From assembly GCA_045222555.1 (NCBI GenBank), contig JBGUYY010000072.1:124001-188000 (forward strand): a stretch of 64,000 bases of DNA, given 5' to 3'. This stretch comes from UBA1756 sp045222555. GTDB lineage: Bacteria; Bacteroidota; Bacteroidia; Bacteroidales; WCHB1-69. Positions 33,460-42,777 of this stretch are shown one piece after another. The translations under genes and the position numbers were made by a program. The notes under the pieces were generated by a model, which worked only from the letters and a program-made list of their open reading frames with translations, was not told the origin of the DNA and ran no database searches. How positions within the stretch are numbered: the first letter of the stretch is position 1; the number at the start of each line of letters is the position of its first letter.

Positions 33460-34989
33460 ATGGGTATCATCGCCAGACAAAGCATCAAAGGAACCATCGC
33501 CACGTACATCGGTGTCATCATCGGTTTCGTGACCACTTTCTTTATTCTCACGTCGTACCTGACGGCGGAGGAGGTCGGCCTCACCCGTGTGCTGGTGGAT
33601 GCCGCCACGCTGTTCAGCTCGCTGGCGCTGATGGGCACCGGCTCGTCCACCCTGCGGTTCTATCCCCATTTCAAGGACGACAGCCGCAACCAGCAGGGTC
33701 TCTACTTCTGGACGCTGATCATACCGTTCGTCGGTTTCTTCCTCTTCCTTATCTGTTTCTTCGCCTTTAAGGGATTGATTGTGAGGGCGTTTGAAGACAA
33801 CTCCCCGCTGTTTGTCAATTACGTCTATTACACGCTGCCCATTGCGTTCTTCATGTTGTATATGTCTGTTTTTGAGGCGAATGCAACCATTTTGGAACGG
33901 GTGGCGGTGCCGAGAATGATACGGGAGGTCTTCATCCGCGTCGGACTTCTGGTCGGGTACTTGCTTTTCGGTTTGTGGCATGTGATCGACTTGGATGGTC
34001 TGGTGGTGGTTTTCTGCGTTACCTACGGCTTGGGGGCAGTGTTGAATCTATGCTATCTGCTTTTTTCACAGAAGATTTCCTTCAAGCCCGACTTCAGCAA
34101 GATTACGCCGGCGCTGCGTCGTGATTTCCTGTTGTACACGCTGTTTCTGATTACGGCGGCGTTGGTGGGCAGCGTGATGCCCACGCTCAGCAGTTTCTTC
34201 ATCAGTGCCAAGATGGGACTGATGTTCACGGGCATTTATGCCATTGCCAACTACATTGCCACGATGGTGGAGATTCCGTCGCGCTCGTTGAATGCCATTG
34301 TGCAGCCGCGCATTGCGGTGGCGTTGCGGGCGGAGACTCCCGATTTGCAAACGGCCACCCGACTCTACCAGCAGGTGTCGCTCAACCAGCTGTTGGTGGG
34401 CATGGTCATTCTGATTCTGATATGGATCAACATCGACCTCTTTTTCGATATTCTGCCCAATGGCAGTCAGTATGCGGCCGGCAAGTGGGTGGTGCTGATT
34501 CTGGCGGTTTCCAAGTTGGTGAGTTCGGCCTTTTCCATTGGGGTTTCTGCCCTCAGCTATACTCGCTGGTACTATACCTCTTTGATTTTCACGCTGATAC
34601 TGATGGTTTCATCCATCTTCCTGAACAACTACCTGATTCCGATTTGTGGCATTGAGGGTGGTGCGTGGGCCACGTTGGGATCCAATGTCATCTATTACAT
34701 CTTGTTGCTGGCGTTTGTGAAGTGGCGGGTGGGCACCTATCCGTTCAGCTGGGCACAGCTCAAAGTACTGGCGGTGGGTGTGCTGATGTTCGCCCTCAAC
34801 TATCTGATACTCTTTGTTGTGGGCAAGGTTGTTTCGGAGCCTTCGTTAGCATTCCGGGTAGTGGAGGGCGTGGTCCGCACGGGCATCGTGGCGGTGGCCG
34901 GCCTGCTGGCGGTATATTACGGCAATGTCTCGCCGGACGTGAACGAGCTGATCAGGAAAGGAGTGAGGAAACTGAAAATTGAAAGGTGA
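33460..34989 (+). CDS. Oligosaccharide flippase (Wzx-like, MATE/MOP superfamily)
   Basis: A 509-residue polytopic membrane protein with about 12-14 helices, starting IIARQSIKGTIATYIGVIIG, a typical N-terminus of polysaccharide export flippases. It contains YAIANYIATMVEIPSRSLN, typical of the family. It would move lipid-linked repeat units across the inner membrane. The second gene of the glycan locus, it lies downstream of the antiterminator and of 8-bp tandem repeats. Its final residues KLKIER come from the same GAAAATTGA-type repeat found at other gene ends. Confidence 0.88.
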   Translation: MGIIARQSIKGTIATYIGVIIGFVTTFFILTSYLTAEEVGLTRVLVDAATLFSSLALMGTGSSTLRFYPHFKDDSRNQQGLYFWTLIIPFVGFFLFLICFFAFKGLIVRAFEDNSPLFVNYVYYTLPIAFFMLYMSVFEANATILERVAVPRMIREVFIRVGLLVGYLLFGLWHVIDLDGLVVVFCVTYGLGAVLNLCYLLFSQKISFKPDFSKITPALRRDFLLYTLFLITAALVGSVMPTLSSFFISAKMGLMFTGIYAIANYIATMVEIPSRSLNAIVQPRIAVALRAETPDLQTATRLYQQVSLNQLLVGMVILILIWINIDLFFDILPNGSQYAAGKWVVLILAVSKLVSSAFSIGVSALSYTRWYYTSLIFTLILMVSSIFLNNYLIPICGIEGGAWATLGSNVIYYILLLAFVKWRVGTYPFSWAQLKVLAVGVLMFALNYLILFVVGKVVSEPSLAFRVVEGVVRTGIVAVAGLLAVYYGNVSPDVNELIRKGVRKLKIER

Positions 34990-35027
34990 AAATTGAGAAT
35001 TGAAAACTGAGAATTGAGAACGGAAAG
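34974..35027. repeat. GAAAATTGA-type tandem motif at the wzx 3' end
   Basis: Runs of GAAAATTGA/GAGAATTGA/GAAAACTGA units cross the wzx stop codon. Same motif family as at 9895, 20326, 33289 and 37787. The remaining spacer to 35098 shows nothing else. Confidence 0.75.
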
Positions 35028-35098
35028 GTGGGCGGCAAGGGATGAGGGAGAAAGAGGAAACAGACCGTCGCTTCATTAATTTCAAGTTGCATATTTAG

Positions 35099-37624
35099 AT
35101 GGTATCTTTTATTACAAAACATTCTAAACATGCTGTGATTTCGCATTCGCTACGCTTTAGTGTGGGGGTAATGTTGCTGTTGTTTGTCGGAATTGGTAGC
35201 GCGCAGACCGACTACCTGCCCGACAACATGGACTCCGTGGGGTGCAGCATCACTCCAGAATCTATGACTTGGGGAGTGATGAATGCATGGTCGTCGCCGG
35301 CGGTGGTGTCCAACCTGAACATACCGCTGGTGGGGGATCTTGACGGCGACGGACATCCGGAGATCGTATGCTTTTCGCTCGCTGGTCAGTCGCATTACAT
35401 AAACGATGGATATACAGGGAATGTGGGTTTTGAACTTCTGGTGTACGACGGGGTGACCCACGCGCTGAAGGCAACCGTGACGATGGAGTCACCGGTGTCG
35501 GAATATGATGCGGCAGCCTACGGGCTTGTGCGCACCTCCGACGATAAAGGGCTAATTGTGGTGGCGTGCTACGACAACCTCCTGCGTGCGTACGATATCA
35601 CCTCGGCGACACCGAACATACCCTACTGGGTGTCGGACGCTGCCTATGCTTCGGGAACCAGCAGCTACGCCGTGAATGTGAGCTTCGCGGACTTCAACGG
35701 CGACGGACATCCGGAGGTGTATGTCCGCAACAAAGTGTACAATGCTGAAAACGGACATCTGCTGGCGCAGGCGGCTACTGAGAACACGGGGTCGTCGTAT
35801 GCGCACTATACGCAGCTTACCCATAGGAAACTGTCATCGCCTTTCGCCGCCGACGTGTGCGGCGACAGCCGTCCGGATCTGATACTGGGCAACGAGATTT
35901 ACGAGGTGGCTATCACCAACCCGAATGGGACAGCAGGCAATGCGCTGACACTGGTGCAGCAGGTCACCCCGCCCGGCGGAGCCCCCGCTGATGGGAATGT
36001 ACAGGTAGCGGATTTCAACATGGACGGTTTCCTGGATGTCTTTATCAGCATACGGAACACGGATGCGCAGTCTGGGACGGTATATTGCTATGTGTGGGAT
36101 GTGCATAACGGAGTGGTCGGCAACCCGCTCACTATCAACGCCAATCGATCCGGGAAAAGCATTCCATTGATAGCGGACATCGACAATGACGGCCTGCTGG
36201 AGATGGTGCTGCAGTGTGGGGCATCTTCCGGCCGGCAGATACAGGCTTACAAGTATAACACGGCCACGCAGTCTTTTTCACTGGTGTGGGATATGGTTCC
36301 CGATGAGGACAGCTTCTCAAACAGCTTCACGGCCTTCGACTTCAATCAGGACGGGCTTCTGGAACTGGTCATCTGCGATCAGTCGACCCTGAAGATAGTG
36401 AACGGCAGCGGACAGAGCCACCTTACGCATAACGACACAGTGCCGATGTATGTGCTGAACACGTTCCCATACACGGAGACCACCATCATGCAGTATCCGG
36501 TGATTGCGGATGTGGACAATGACGGGAGTGCGGAGCTGGTGTCGGTGGGGAGCTCGATGCTGAACATCCTCAAATCGTCAGGACAGCCGTGGGCACCGGC
36601 ACGCCCTGTCTGGAACCAGTACCTGTATAATGTAACGAACATCAACCGGGACCTGACCGTTCCGTCACATCTGTTCAACAATGCCACCTCCTTCACCGAT
36701 CCCGACAACATCGTGCGGCGGCCGTTCAACAACTTCCTGCAACAAGGCACCCAATTGGACCAGTATGGCAGGCCCTATTTCCCAGGCGAAATAACCGAAG
36801 TGGATTACAGCGCCAGCATCTGCTCGGGGGGTGTTTATGCAGATGAATTTTTCACCATCTCCTCCGACACGCTTTCAGTGGGGGAGAACGAATTTCACCG
36901 AACCATCCAACATGAAGATGAGTGTGACAGTATCATCACGTTGCATCTAACGATTTCTGAACCAAGTTCTTCGGAGATTGCTGACACCATCTGCCGAGGA
37001 CAAGGCTACCACCAGCACGGATTCCACATTCCCGAGAGCAGTACCCTGAACGGCGGCGAACTGGCGGAGACGCTTACGCTGACCAACTATGCCGGTTGCG
37101 ACAGCATTGTCACTCTGCGCCTTACCCTGCTGGACGGCGAGCTGCACATTCTTCCTCCCACAGAGGACTTCTGCAAGAACAATTCTGCCCGGTTGGCTGT
37201 GGCAACCTCGCTCGACCGCTTTCGCTGGAGTACGGGCGAAGAGACGCAGGAGATTGTGGTAACACATCCGGGAACGTACTCTGTTGAAGCCATTTCTGGG
37301 CATTGCACCGCTGCGGATGCCATCACCATCGCGGCCTGCGACTTCGACCTCTTCCTGCCCAACGCCATCACCCCATCGAAAGACGAGGGTACCAACGACT
37401 ACTTCTGCCTACTCGAGCAAACAGCCCAACAGTTGGAGGAGTTCGAAATCCATATCTACAACCGTTGGGGCAGACTGGTCTATCACTCCACCACGCCCTA
37501 TTTCCGCTGGGACGGTACCGAGAACGGGAATCTATTTCCCAACAACATATATAGTTACGTCATCCGTTGCAAGGCTGTGGGACATGCGCGCTTCATCCGC
37601 ACAGGGACGATTGTGGTGCTGTGA
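35099..37624 (+). CDS. Secreted FG-GAP repeat protein with gliding-motility-associated (type B T9SS) C-terminal domain
   Basis: An 841-residue protein with a signal peptide (about 1-36). It has at least six calcium-binding FG-GAP/VCBS-like repeats with DxDxDG loops: GDLDGDGHPE, ADFNGDGHPE, ADFNMDGFLD, ADIDNDGLLE, FDFNQDGLLE and ADVDNDGSAE, likely one beta-propeller (about 70-510). Next come modules with ECDSIITLHLTIS and GCDSIVTLRLTLL (about 580-690). The C-terminal CHU_C-type domain begins LFLPNAITPSKDEGTNDYF and contains IYNRWGRLVYHS, directing type IX export. It lies inside the glycan locus, between wzx and the pse genes, perhaps as an adhesin or surface-assembly protein; that role is inference. 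Confidence 0.82.
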   Translation: MVSFITKHSKHAVISHSLRFSVGVMLLLFVGIGSAQTDYLPDNMDSVGCSITPESMTWGVMNAWSSPAVVSNLNIPLVGDLDGDGHPEIVCFSLAGQSHYINDGYTGNVGFELLVYDGVTHALKATVTMESPVSEYDAAAYGLVRTSDDKGLIVVACYDNLLRAYDITSATPNIPYWVSDAAYASGTSSYAVNVSFADFNGDGHPEVYVRNKVYNAENGHLLAQAATENTGSSYAHYTQLTHRKLSSPFAADVCGDSRPDLILGNEIYEVAITNPNGTAGNALTLVQQVTPPGGAPADGNVQVADFNMDGFLDVFISIRNTDAQSGTVYCYVWDVHNGVVGNPLTINANRSGKSIPLIADIDNDGLLEMVLQCGASSGRQIQAYKYNTATQSFSLVWDMVPDEDSFSNSFTAFDFNQDGLLELVICDQSTLKIVNGSGQSHLTHNDTVPMYVLNTFPYTETTIMQYPVIADVDNDGSAELVSVGSSMLNILKSSGQPWAPARPVWNQYLYNVTNINRDLTVPSHLFNNATSFTDPDNIVRRPFNNFLQQGTQLDQYGRPYFPGEITEVDYSASICSGGVYADEFFTISSDTLSVGENEFHRTIQHEDECDSIITLHLTISEPSSSEIADTICRGQGYHQHGFHIPESSTLNGGELAETLTLTNYAGCDSIVTLRLTLLDGELHILPPTEDFCKNNSARLAVATSLDRFRWSTGEETQEIVVTHPGTYSVEAISGHCTAADAITIAACDFDLFLPNAITPSKDEGTNDYFCLLEQTAQQLEEFEIHIYNRWGRLVYHSTTPYFRWDGTENGNLFPNNIYSYVIRCKAVGHARFIRTGTIVVL

Positions 37625-37639
37625 GATAATGGTGGTATC

Positions 37640-37681
37640 GCCAACTGCCACATCAAAAATCGGCCAACTGCCACATCAAAA
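37640..37681 (+). repeat. Two-copy 19-bp direct repeat
   Basis: GCCAACTGCCACATCAAAA occurs at 37640-37658 and again at 37663-37681, a 23-bp period, in the gap after the T9SS cargo gene. A GAAAATTGA-type stretch follows at 37787-37815. The rest of 37625-37869 holds only the pse promoter. Confidence 0.85.
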
Positions 37682-37820
37682 TTGGTTGGAGAGATTGATT
37701 TTTAAGAAATTATTCGTATTTTTTTCTCTTTGTGTAGTAATAAATTGGAATGGAGAATTAAGTGGGAGGTGGAGGAAACGAGGAAATGGAAAATTGAGAA
37801 TTGAAAACGGAAAAAAGTTG

Positions 37821-37830
37821 TAATTTTGCA
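37821..37830 (+). promoter_or_regulatory. -7 promoter element for the pseudaminic acid operon
   Basis: TAATTTTGCA, 39 bp before the pseB ATG at 37870. Confidence 0.65.
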
Positions 37831-37869
37831 AGTTGATTTTTTGTGTTTGAAAGTTAAATAGTTTGATCA

Positions 37870-38892
37870 ATGCTAAACAATAAAACTGTACTTATTACCG
37901 GTGGTACCGGCTCTTTTGGAAAGAAATTTGTTGAGGTGATTTTGCGCGATTACCCCAATGTGAAGAAAATCATCATCTATTCGCGTGATGAACTGAAACA
38001 GTACGAGTTGAAGTTGAAATATCCGGAAACTAAATACCCGATGATGCGCTTTTTTATTGGGGATGTGCGTGATCTGGAGCGTCTCACTCGTGCTTGTGAG
38101 GGTGTGGATGTGATTATCCATGCTGCCGCTATCAAGCAGGTGGACACTGCCGAATACAATCCTGAGGAGTGCATTAAAACCAATGTGCATGGTGCGCAAA
38201 ATGTTATCAAAGCGGCTTTGGCATGCGGCGTGCACGATGTGGTGGCTCTCTCAACCGATAAGGCTTGCGCCCCCATCAATCTGTATGGCGCTACGAAGCT
38301 GACATCGGACAAACTTTTCACTGCGGCCAATAACATTCGCGGCTCTAAAGATATTCGTTTCTCTGTGGTGCGTTATGGAAATGTCATGGGTTCCCGTGGC
38401 TCTGTGATACCGTTCTTCATCCGCAAGCGTGATGAGGGTGCTGCTGAAATTCCGATTACGGATATGCGCATGACACGTTTCAACATCTCTCTGGAAGCCG
38501 GTGTTGCCATGGTGATGTACGCTATTGGTCACCATCTGGGCGGAGAGATTTTTGTTCCGAAAATCCCGTCCTATCATATCAAGGACGTAGCCACCGCTAT
38601 CGCACCGAATATTCCTCAGGTGGAGGTGGGTATCCGTCCTGGCGAGAAGTTGCACGAGGAAATGATAACCGTAACCGATGCTTTGGACACCATTGATTTA
38701 GGCAAGTATTATGTGATTATGCCTTCCGTATCATTCAATCATACACGTGAAGAATACATCAAACACCACAATGCTGTTCCGGTTCCGGATGGATTCCATT
38801 ACAGTTCCGACAGCAACACGGAATGGGAAACCGTGGAAACCATGCGGGAAAAGATACGGCAGTTTGTTGACCCCAATTTTGAAGTAAAATGA
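37870..38892 (+). CDS. pseB: UDP-N-acetylglucosamine 4,6-dehydratase (inverting)
   Basis: First enzyme of CMP-pseudaminic acid synthesis, a short-chain dehydrogenase/reductase of 340 residues. The NAD(P) motif TGGTGSFGKKF is at 10-20. The active-site block ALSTDKACAPINLYGATK supplies Asp130, Lys131 and Tyr139, matching the PseB catalytic triad and distinguishing it from retaining dehydratases. It heads a tightly packed set: pseC overlaps its stop as ATGA, and pseF, a GNAT gene, pseH and pseI follow. Confidence 0.93.
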   Translation: MLNNKTVLITGGTGSFGKKFVEVILRDYPNVKKIIIYSRDELKQYELKLKYPETKYPMMRFFIGDVRDLERLTRACEGVDVIIHAAAIKQVDTAEYNPEECIKTNVHGAQNVIKAALACGVHDVVALSTDKACAPINLYGATKLTSDKLFTAANNIRGSKDIRFSVVRYGNVMGSRGSVIPFFIRKRDEGAAEIPITDMRMTRFNISLEAGVAMVMYAIGHHLGGEIFVPKIPSYHIKDVATAIAPNIPQVEVGIRPGEKLHEEMITVTDALDTIDLGKYYVIMPSVSFNHTREEYIKHHNAVPVPDGFHYSSDSNTEWETVETMREKIRQFVDPNFEVK

Positions 38893-40055
38893 TAGACCAT
38901 CCAATCTCATACGGCCACCAGTACATCAGCGATGAGGACATCCAAACTGTGGTGGACACTCTCAAGTCCGACTATCTGACGCAAGGTCCGAAAATCGGGG
39001 AGTTTGAGCAAAACTTTGCGAACTATTTAGGATGCCAATACGCCTGTATGGTGAGCAATGGTACAGCCGCTCTCCATCTTTGCGCGATGGCTTTGGATAT
39101 CCAGACCGGCGACAAAGTCATCACTACCCCGATTACCTTTGTGGCCTCTGCCAATGGCTTCCGTTACCAAGGGGCGGAGATTGTCTTCTGTGACATTGAT
39201 GCGAAGACATTTCTCATGGATTTGGATAAGCTGGAACAGATTCTCAAAGCATCGCCAAAGGGTACTTATAAAGCCGTTGTGCCTGTGGACTTTGCTGGTT
39301 ATCCCATCGATGAAGAACGCTTGAGAAGACTTGCGGATGAGTATGGTTTCGCCATCGTGGTGGATGCTTGCCATGCACCAGGAGGCAGTTATATCGATAG
39401 CAAAGGAGTAAAGCAGATGGTGGGCAATTGCCATTATGCCGACCTTACCTGTTTCTCTTTCCATCCTGTGAAGCACATTGCTACAGGTGAGGGCGGTGCT
39501 GTAACTACCAACCGCAAGGATTTGTATGAAAAGGTAGCTTTATACCGCACGCACGGCATTACCAAGAATCCTGATTTGTTGACGCAGAATGATGGTGGTT
39601 GGTATTATGAAATGCAGGATTTGGGCTATAATTACCGCATCACGGATTTTCAGGCCGCATTGGGTATTTCCCAGCTGAAACGTCTGGACTGGAGCATCCA
39701 ACGCAGAAACGAAATAGCCCAGAGATATGATGAGGCATTCCAAGGAACGTCTGTCAAGACCCCTTATCGTGCTGAAAACATCACCCATGCATTTCATCTG
39801 TACAATATTCAGGTGGATGCCGACAAACGCAAAGGCCTGTTTGATTACCTGCGCGCAAACAAAATTTTTGTACAGGTGCTTTACATTCCAGCGCATACCA
39901 TGCCCTACTATAGACAATTGGGATGGAAAGCTGGCGACATGCCGGTGGCAGAAGAATATTATCGCCACTGTTTGGCCCTACCCATGTATCCGACCTTAAC
40001 GGAAGAGGAGCAGGAATATGTGATTGAAAAAGTAAAAGAATACATGTTGTCATGA
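38889..40055 (+). CDS. pseC: UDP-4-amino-4,6-dideoxy-N-acetyl-beta-L-altrosamine transaminase
   Basis: A PLP-dependent DegT/DnrJ/EryC1 aminotransferase of 388 residues, using the PseB product. PLP Lys195 lies in the motif CFSFHPVKHIATGEGG. The N-terminal signature QGPKIGEFEQNFANYLG and VSNGTAALHL are typical. The gene overlaps pseB by 4 bp and pseF by 4 bp, so the three are translationally coupled. The overall match to PseC in adjacency to PseB makes the assignment strong. Confidence 0.93.
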   Translation: MIDHPISYGHQYISDEDIQTVVDTLKSDYLTQGPKIGEFEQNFANYLGCQYACMVSNGTAALHLCAMALDIQTGDKVITTPITFVASANGFRYQGAEIVFCDIDAKTFLMDLDKLEQILKASPKGTYKAVVPVDFAGYPIDEERLRRLADEYGFAIVVDACHAPGGSYIDSKGVKQMVGNCHYADLTCFSFHPVKHIATGEGGAVTTNRKDLYEKVALYRTHGITKNPDLLTQNDGGWYYEMQDLGYNYRITDFQAALGISQLKRLDWSIQRRNEIAQRYDEAFQGTSVKTPYRAENITHAFHLYNIQVDADKRKGLFDYLRANKIFVQVLYIPAHTMPYYRQLGWKAGDMPVAEEYYRHCLALPMYPTLTEEEQEYVIEKVKEYMLS

Positions 40056-40729
40056 AAAACCTCTGTATTATTCCGGCCCGTGGCGGCAGCAAACGCATCC
40101 CGAGGAAAAACATCAAACCATTCCTTGGCAAACCGATTATTGCCTATTCCATCGAGGCGGCTCTGAAATCGGGATTGTTTGCTGAGGTGATGGTTTCCAC
40201 TGATGATGAAGAGATTGCCGATGTAGCTAAACAATACGGTGCAAAAGTGCCTTTCATGCGTTCTGCGGAAACTGCCAGTGATTTTGCTACCACGGCTGAT
40301 GTTTTGAAAGAGGTGCTTGCCAAATATCAAGAACTGGGACAGGAGTTTGATAACTTCTGTTGTTTCTATGCCACGGCTCCGTTGGTGCAAAGTGAGGATG
40401 TCGTATCTGCTTTTGAATGCTTGCAAAGTTCAGATTTTACGTGCGTGTATCCCGTAGTGCAGTTCTCGTACCCGATATGGCGTTGTCTGGACATTGCTGA
40501 TGATGGCACCATGACCCGCCATTGGCCAGAGTATGAAAACAGCCGCAGTCAGAATTTGCCAAAGGAGTTTCACGATAGTGGTACCTTTTACTGGTACAAG
40601 ACAAAAGAATGGTTGTCTGGCAGAAATAAAATCGGTGGTATCATTGTAGATGAAACGGCAGTGCAGGATATCGACAATGAAACTGATTGGAAGCTGGCGG
40701 AGATGAAGTATGAATTATTGAAGAAATAA
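40052..40729 (+). CDS. pseF: Pseudaminic acid cytidylyltransferase
   Basis: Activates pseudaminic acid with CTP to CMP-Pse. The 225-residue protein carries the CMP-nonulosonate synthetase motif IPARGGSKRIPRKNIKPFLGKP at the N-terminus (residues 7-28, only in part invariant). It also carries FCCFYATAPLVQSEDV and DIDNETDWKLAE. The combination with pseB, pseC and pseI indicates PseF rather than NeuA. In this operon it precedes the acetyltransferase genes, a gene order that differs from Campylobacter. Confidence 0.92.
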   Translation: MKNLCIIPARGGSKRIPRKNIKPFLGKPIIAYSIEAALKSGLFAEVMVSTDDEEIADVAKQYGAKVPFMRSAETASDFATTADVLKEVLAKYQELGQEFDNFCCFYATAPLVQSEDVVSAFECLQSSDFTCVYPVVQFSYPIWRCLDIADDGTMTRHWPEYENSRSQNLPKEFHDSGTFYWYKTKEWLSGRNKIGGIIVDETAVQDIDNETDWKLAEMKYELLKK

Positions 40730-40731
40730 TA

Positions 40732-41292
40732 ATGGTTCATTACAATTGTCTAAAAAAACAAGAATTCTCATTTGGCGACTATTCACTGGTCCCCATCCGC
40801 TACGAGGATCGCTTCCTCATCATGAAGTGGCGCAACGAGCAGATATACCATCTGCGCCAAGCTCGCCCACTAACGGAAGAAGACCAGCAGCGTTATTTCG
40901 ACAATGTGGTGGCCAGATTATATGACAATCCTCAACCAGATCAGATACTTTTCTCATACTTGGAGAAAGACACATGCATCGGTTATGGTGGTTTGGTTCA
41001 TATTAACTGGATTGACAACAATGCGGAAATTTCTTTTGTTATGGATACAAGTCTTGAAAAAGAACATTTTGCCGAGCATTGGAGCAACTATCTTACCATG
41101 TTGAAGGAAGTGGCATTCAAAGACCTTGCATTGCATAAGATTTACACCTACGCTTTCGATTTGCGCCCGCACCTATATTCGATGCTTGAAGCCAATGGTT
41201 TTGTGCGCGAAGCGACACTGAAAGAACATTGCTTGTTTGAGGGCAAATACAAAGACGTAGTCATACACTCATATTTCAACCCCAATGTATGA
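40732..41292 (+). CDS. GNAT family acetyltransferase (RimJ/RimL-like) in the pse operon
   Basis: A 186-residue protein. YSLVPIRYEDRFLIMKWRNE begins a RimL-type GNAT fold, with the acetyl-CoA region near HYSDL-type motifs replaced by NYLTMLKEVAFKDLALHKIYTYAF and the end strand RPHLYSMLEANGFVREATLKEH. The substrate is unknown; the position between pseF and the PseH-like gene suggests N- or O-acylation of a Pse derivative, or of the glycan. It ends 8 bp inside the start of the next gene. Confidence 0.8.
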   Translation: MVHYNCLKKQEFSFGDYSLVPIRYEDRFLIMKWRNEQIYHLRQARPLTEEDQQRYFDNVVARLYDNPQPDQILFSYLEKDTCIGYGGLVHINWIDNNAEISFVMDTSLEKEHFAEHWSNYLTMLKEVAFKDLALHKIYTYAFDLRPHLYSMLEANGFVREATLKEHCLFEGKYKDVVIHSYFNPNV

Positions 41293-41740
41293 CGTTATAA
41301 ATTATACTGATTGCACACGGAAACAGCATCTTGAGATTCTCAATCTGAGAAATTTGGATGATGTGCGCATGTGGATGGTGAACCCGGAGGTGATACCCGA
41401 AGAGGATCATTTTCGTTTTGTGGAAGGGTTGAAGGGAAATCCTAATAGGCTATACTTTGCCATCTATAGGGATGGTTCGTTGGTGGGAACATACAATCTC
41501 ACAAAAGAAGAAGATGGAATTTGGGAGCGTGGCATTATCGCAAATACTAATACGAAGGGAAAGGGAGAAACCGAGAGATGGGAACGCCAGATATTGGCAG
41601 AATTGCCTAACCATGGTATCAAAGCATTGATGGCCAAGGTAAAAAAAGATAATCCAAGGTCTATCAGGTATCACGAAAAAATCGGATACATAGAACAGTC
41701 ACATGACGACGAGTACATTTACTATATACTTCAATTATGA
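41285..41740 (+). CDS. pseH: UDP-4-amino-sugar N-acetyltransferase, PseH-like
   Basis: A 151-residue GNAT enzyme expected to acetylate the 4-amino group made by PseC. LRNLDDVRMWM followed by EEDHFRFVEGLKG and LYFAIYRDGSLVGTYNL closely follows the PseH pattern (WRN..DI..FM, then EHxxFI..L, then YF.V..D...IG). The C-terminal KDNPRSIRYHEKIGYIEQ matches the terminal GNAT motif. It overlaps the preceding and following genes, as expected in a coupled operon. Confidence 0.82.
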   Translation: MYDVINYTDCTRKQHLEILNLRNLDDVRMWMVNPEVIPEEDHFRFVEGLKGNPNRLYFAIYRDGSLVGTYNLTKEEDGIWERGIIANTNTKGKGETERWERQILAELPNHGIKALMAKVKKDNPRSIRYHEKIGYIEQSHDDEYIYYILQL

Positions 41741-42753
41741 TGAGTAGGACATTCATAGTGGCAGAGCTTTCCGCCAACCATGGACATAAGTTGGAAGTGG
41801 CGTTGGCATCGGTTCGTGCAGCCAAGGAGGCAGGGGCGGATGCTGTGAAGATTCAAACTTACACTGCTGATACAATTACCTTGAATTCTAATGCTAATGA
41901 TTTCAGGGTAAAAGGTACCCTTTGGGATGGTCGTACATTATACGACTTATACCAAGAGGCCTACACCCCATGGGAATGGCATCAAGCTATTTTTGACGAA
42001 GCAAAGAAATGTGGTTTGGTATGTTTTTCAACGCCTTTTGATAAAACGGCTGTTGACTTCTTGGAGAATCTGGGTAACCCAATTTGCAAAATAGCTAGTT
42101 TTGAGATTACCGACACTCCATTGATTGAACATGCCGCAAAGAAAGGCAAGCCAATGGTGATATCAACCGGCATCGCTTTGCCTGAGGATATTGGATTGGC
42201 AGTGGAAACCTGTCGCAAAGCGGGCAATAAAGACATCACATTACTCAAATGTACCTCGTCCTACCCAGCACCCATCGAGGATGCCAATTTGATGACCATG
42301 GTGGACATGAAGCAACGCTATGGGGTAAAAGTGGGATTGTCAGACCACACTATGGGTTATGATGTGGCAGTTGCTGCAGTTGCCCTTGGTGCCACTATGG
42401 TTGAGAAACACTTTATTATTGATCGTTCCATTGGTGGCCCAGATGCAGCTTTTTCAATGGTAAAGGATGAATTTGCTACAATGGTAAAGTCTATCAGAAA
42501 TGTTGAGAAAGCTTTAGGTGAAGTTAAATACCCAACAGATCCATCTAAGATTAAGGGAAGAGAGTTCTCCCGTTCCCTATACGTAGCACAACCTATGAAA
42601 AAAGGCGATGTGATCACTGAAGAAAATGTCCGTTCTGTACGTCCTGGCTATGGTCTTCATCCAAAGTATCTGTCAGAACTCATTGGACGCAAAGTGAACT
42701 GCGATTTGGAAGTAGGAGACAGGATGAGTTGGGACGTGGTAGAATTCAAATAA
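41737..42753 (+). CDS. pseI: Pseudaminic acid synthase
   Basis: A NeuB-family enzyme condensing phosphoenolpyruvate with the 6-deoxy-AltdiNAc sugar. The 338-residue protein has the TIM-barrel domain (IVAELSANHGHKLEVAL, ADAVKIQTYTADT, LLKCTSSYPAPIEDANL, GLSDHTMGYDVAVAAVALGA) and a C-terminal antifreeze-like SAF domain (FSRSLYVAQPMKKGDVITEE, about 280-338). The motif ELSANHG is found in PseI, versus EIGxNHxG in NeuB. The hydrolase PseG, whose product is the substrate, is not encoded nearby. Confidence 0.92.
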   Translation: MMSRTFIVAELSANHGHKLEVALASVRAAKEAGADAVKIQTYTADTITLNSNANDFRVKGTLWDGRTLYDLYQEAYTPWEWHQAIFDEAKKCGLVCFSTPFDKTAVDFLENLGNPICKIASFEITDTPLIEHAAKKGKPMVISTGIALPEDIGLAVETCRKAGNKDITLLKCTSSYPAPIEDANLMTMVDMKQRYGVKVGLSDHTMGYDVAVAAVALGATMVEKHFIIDRSIGGPDAAFSMVKDEFATMVKSIRNVEKALGEVKYPTDPSKIKGREFSRSLYVAQPMKKGDVITEENVRSVRPGYGLHPKYLSELIGRKVNCDLEVGDRMSWDVVEFK

Positions 42754-42777
42754 TCTTCATTGATAAAATAGATAATT

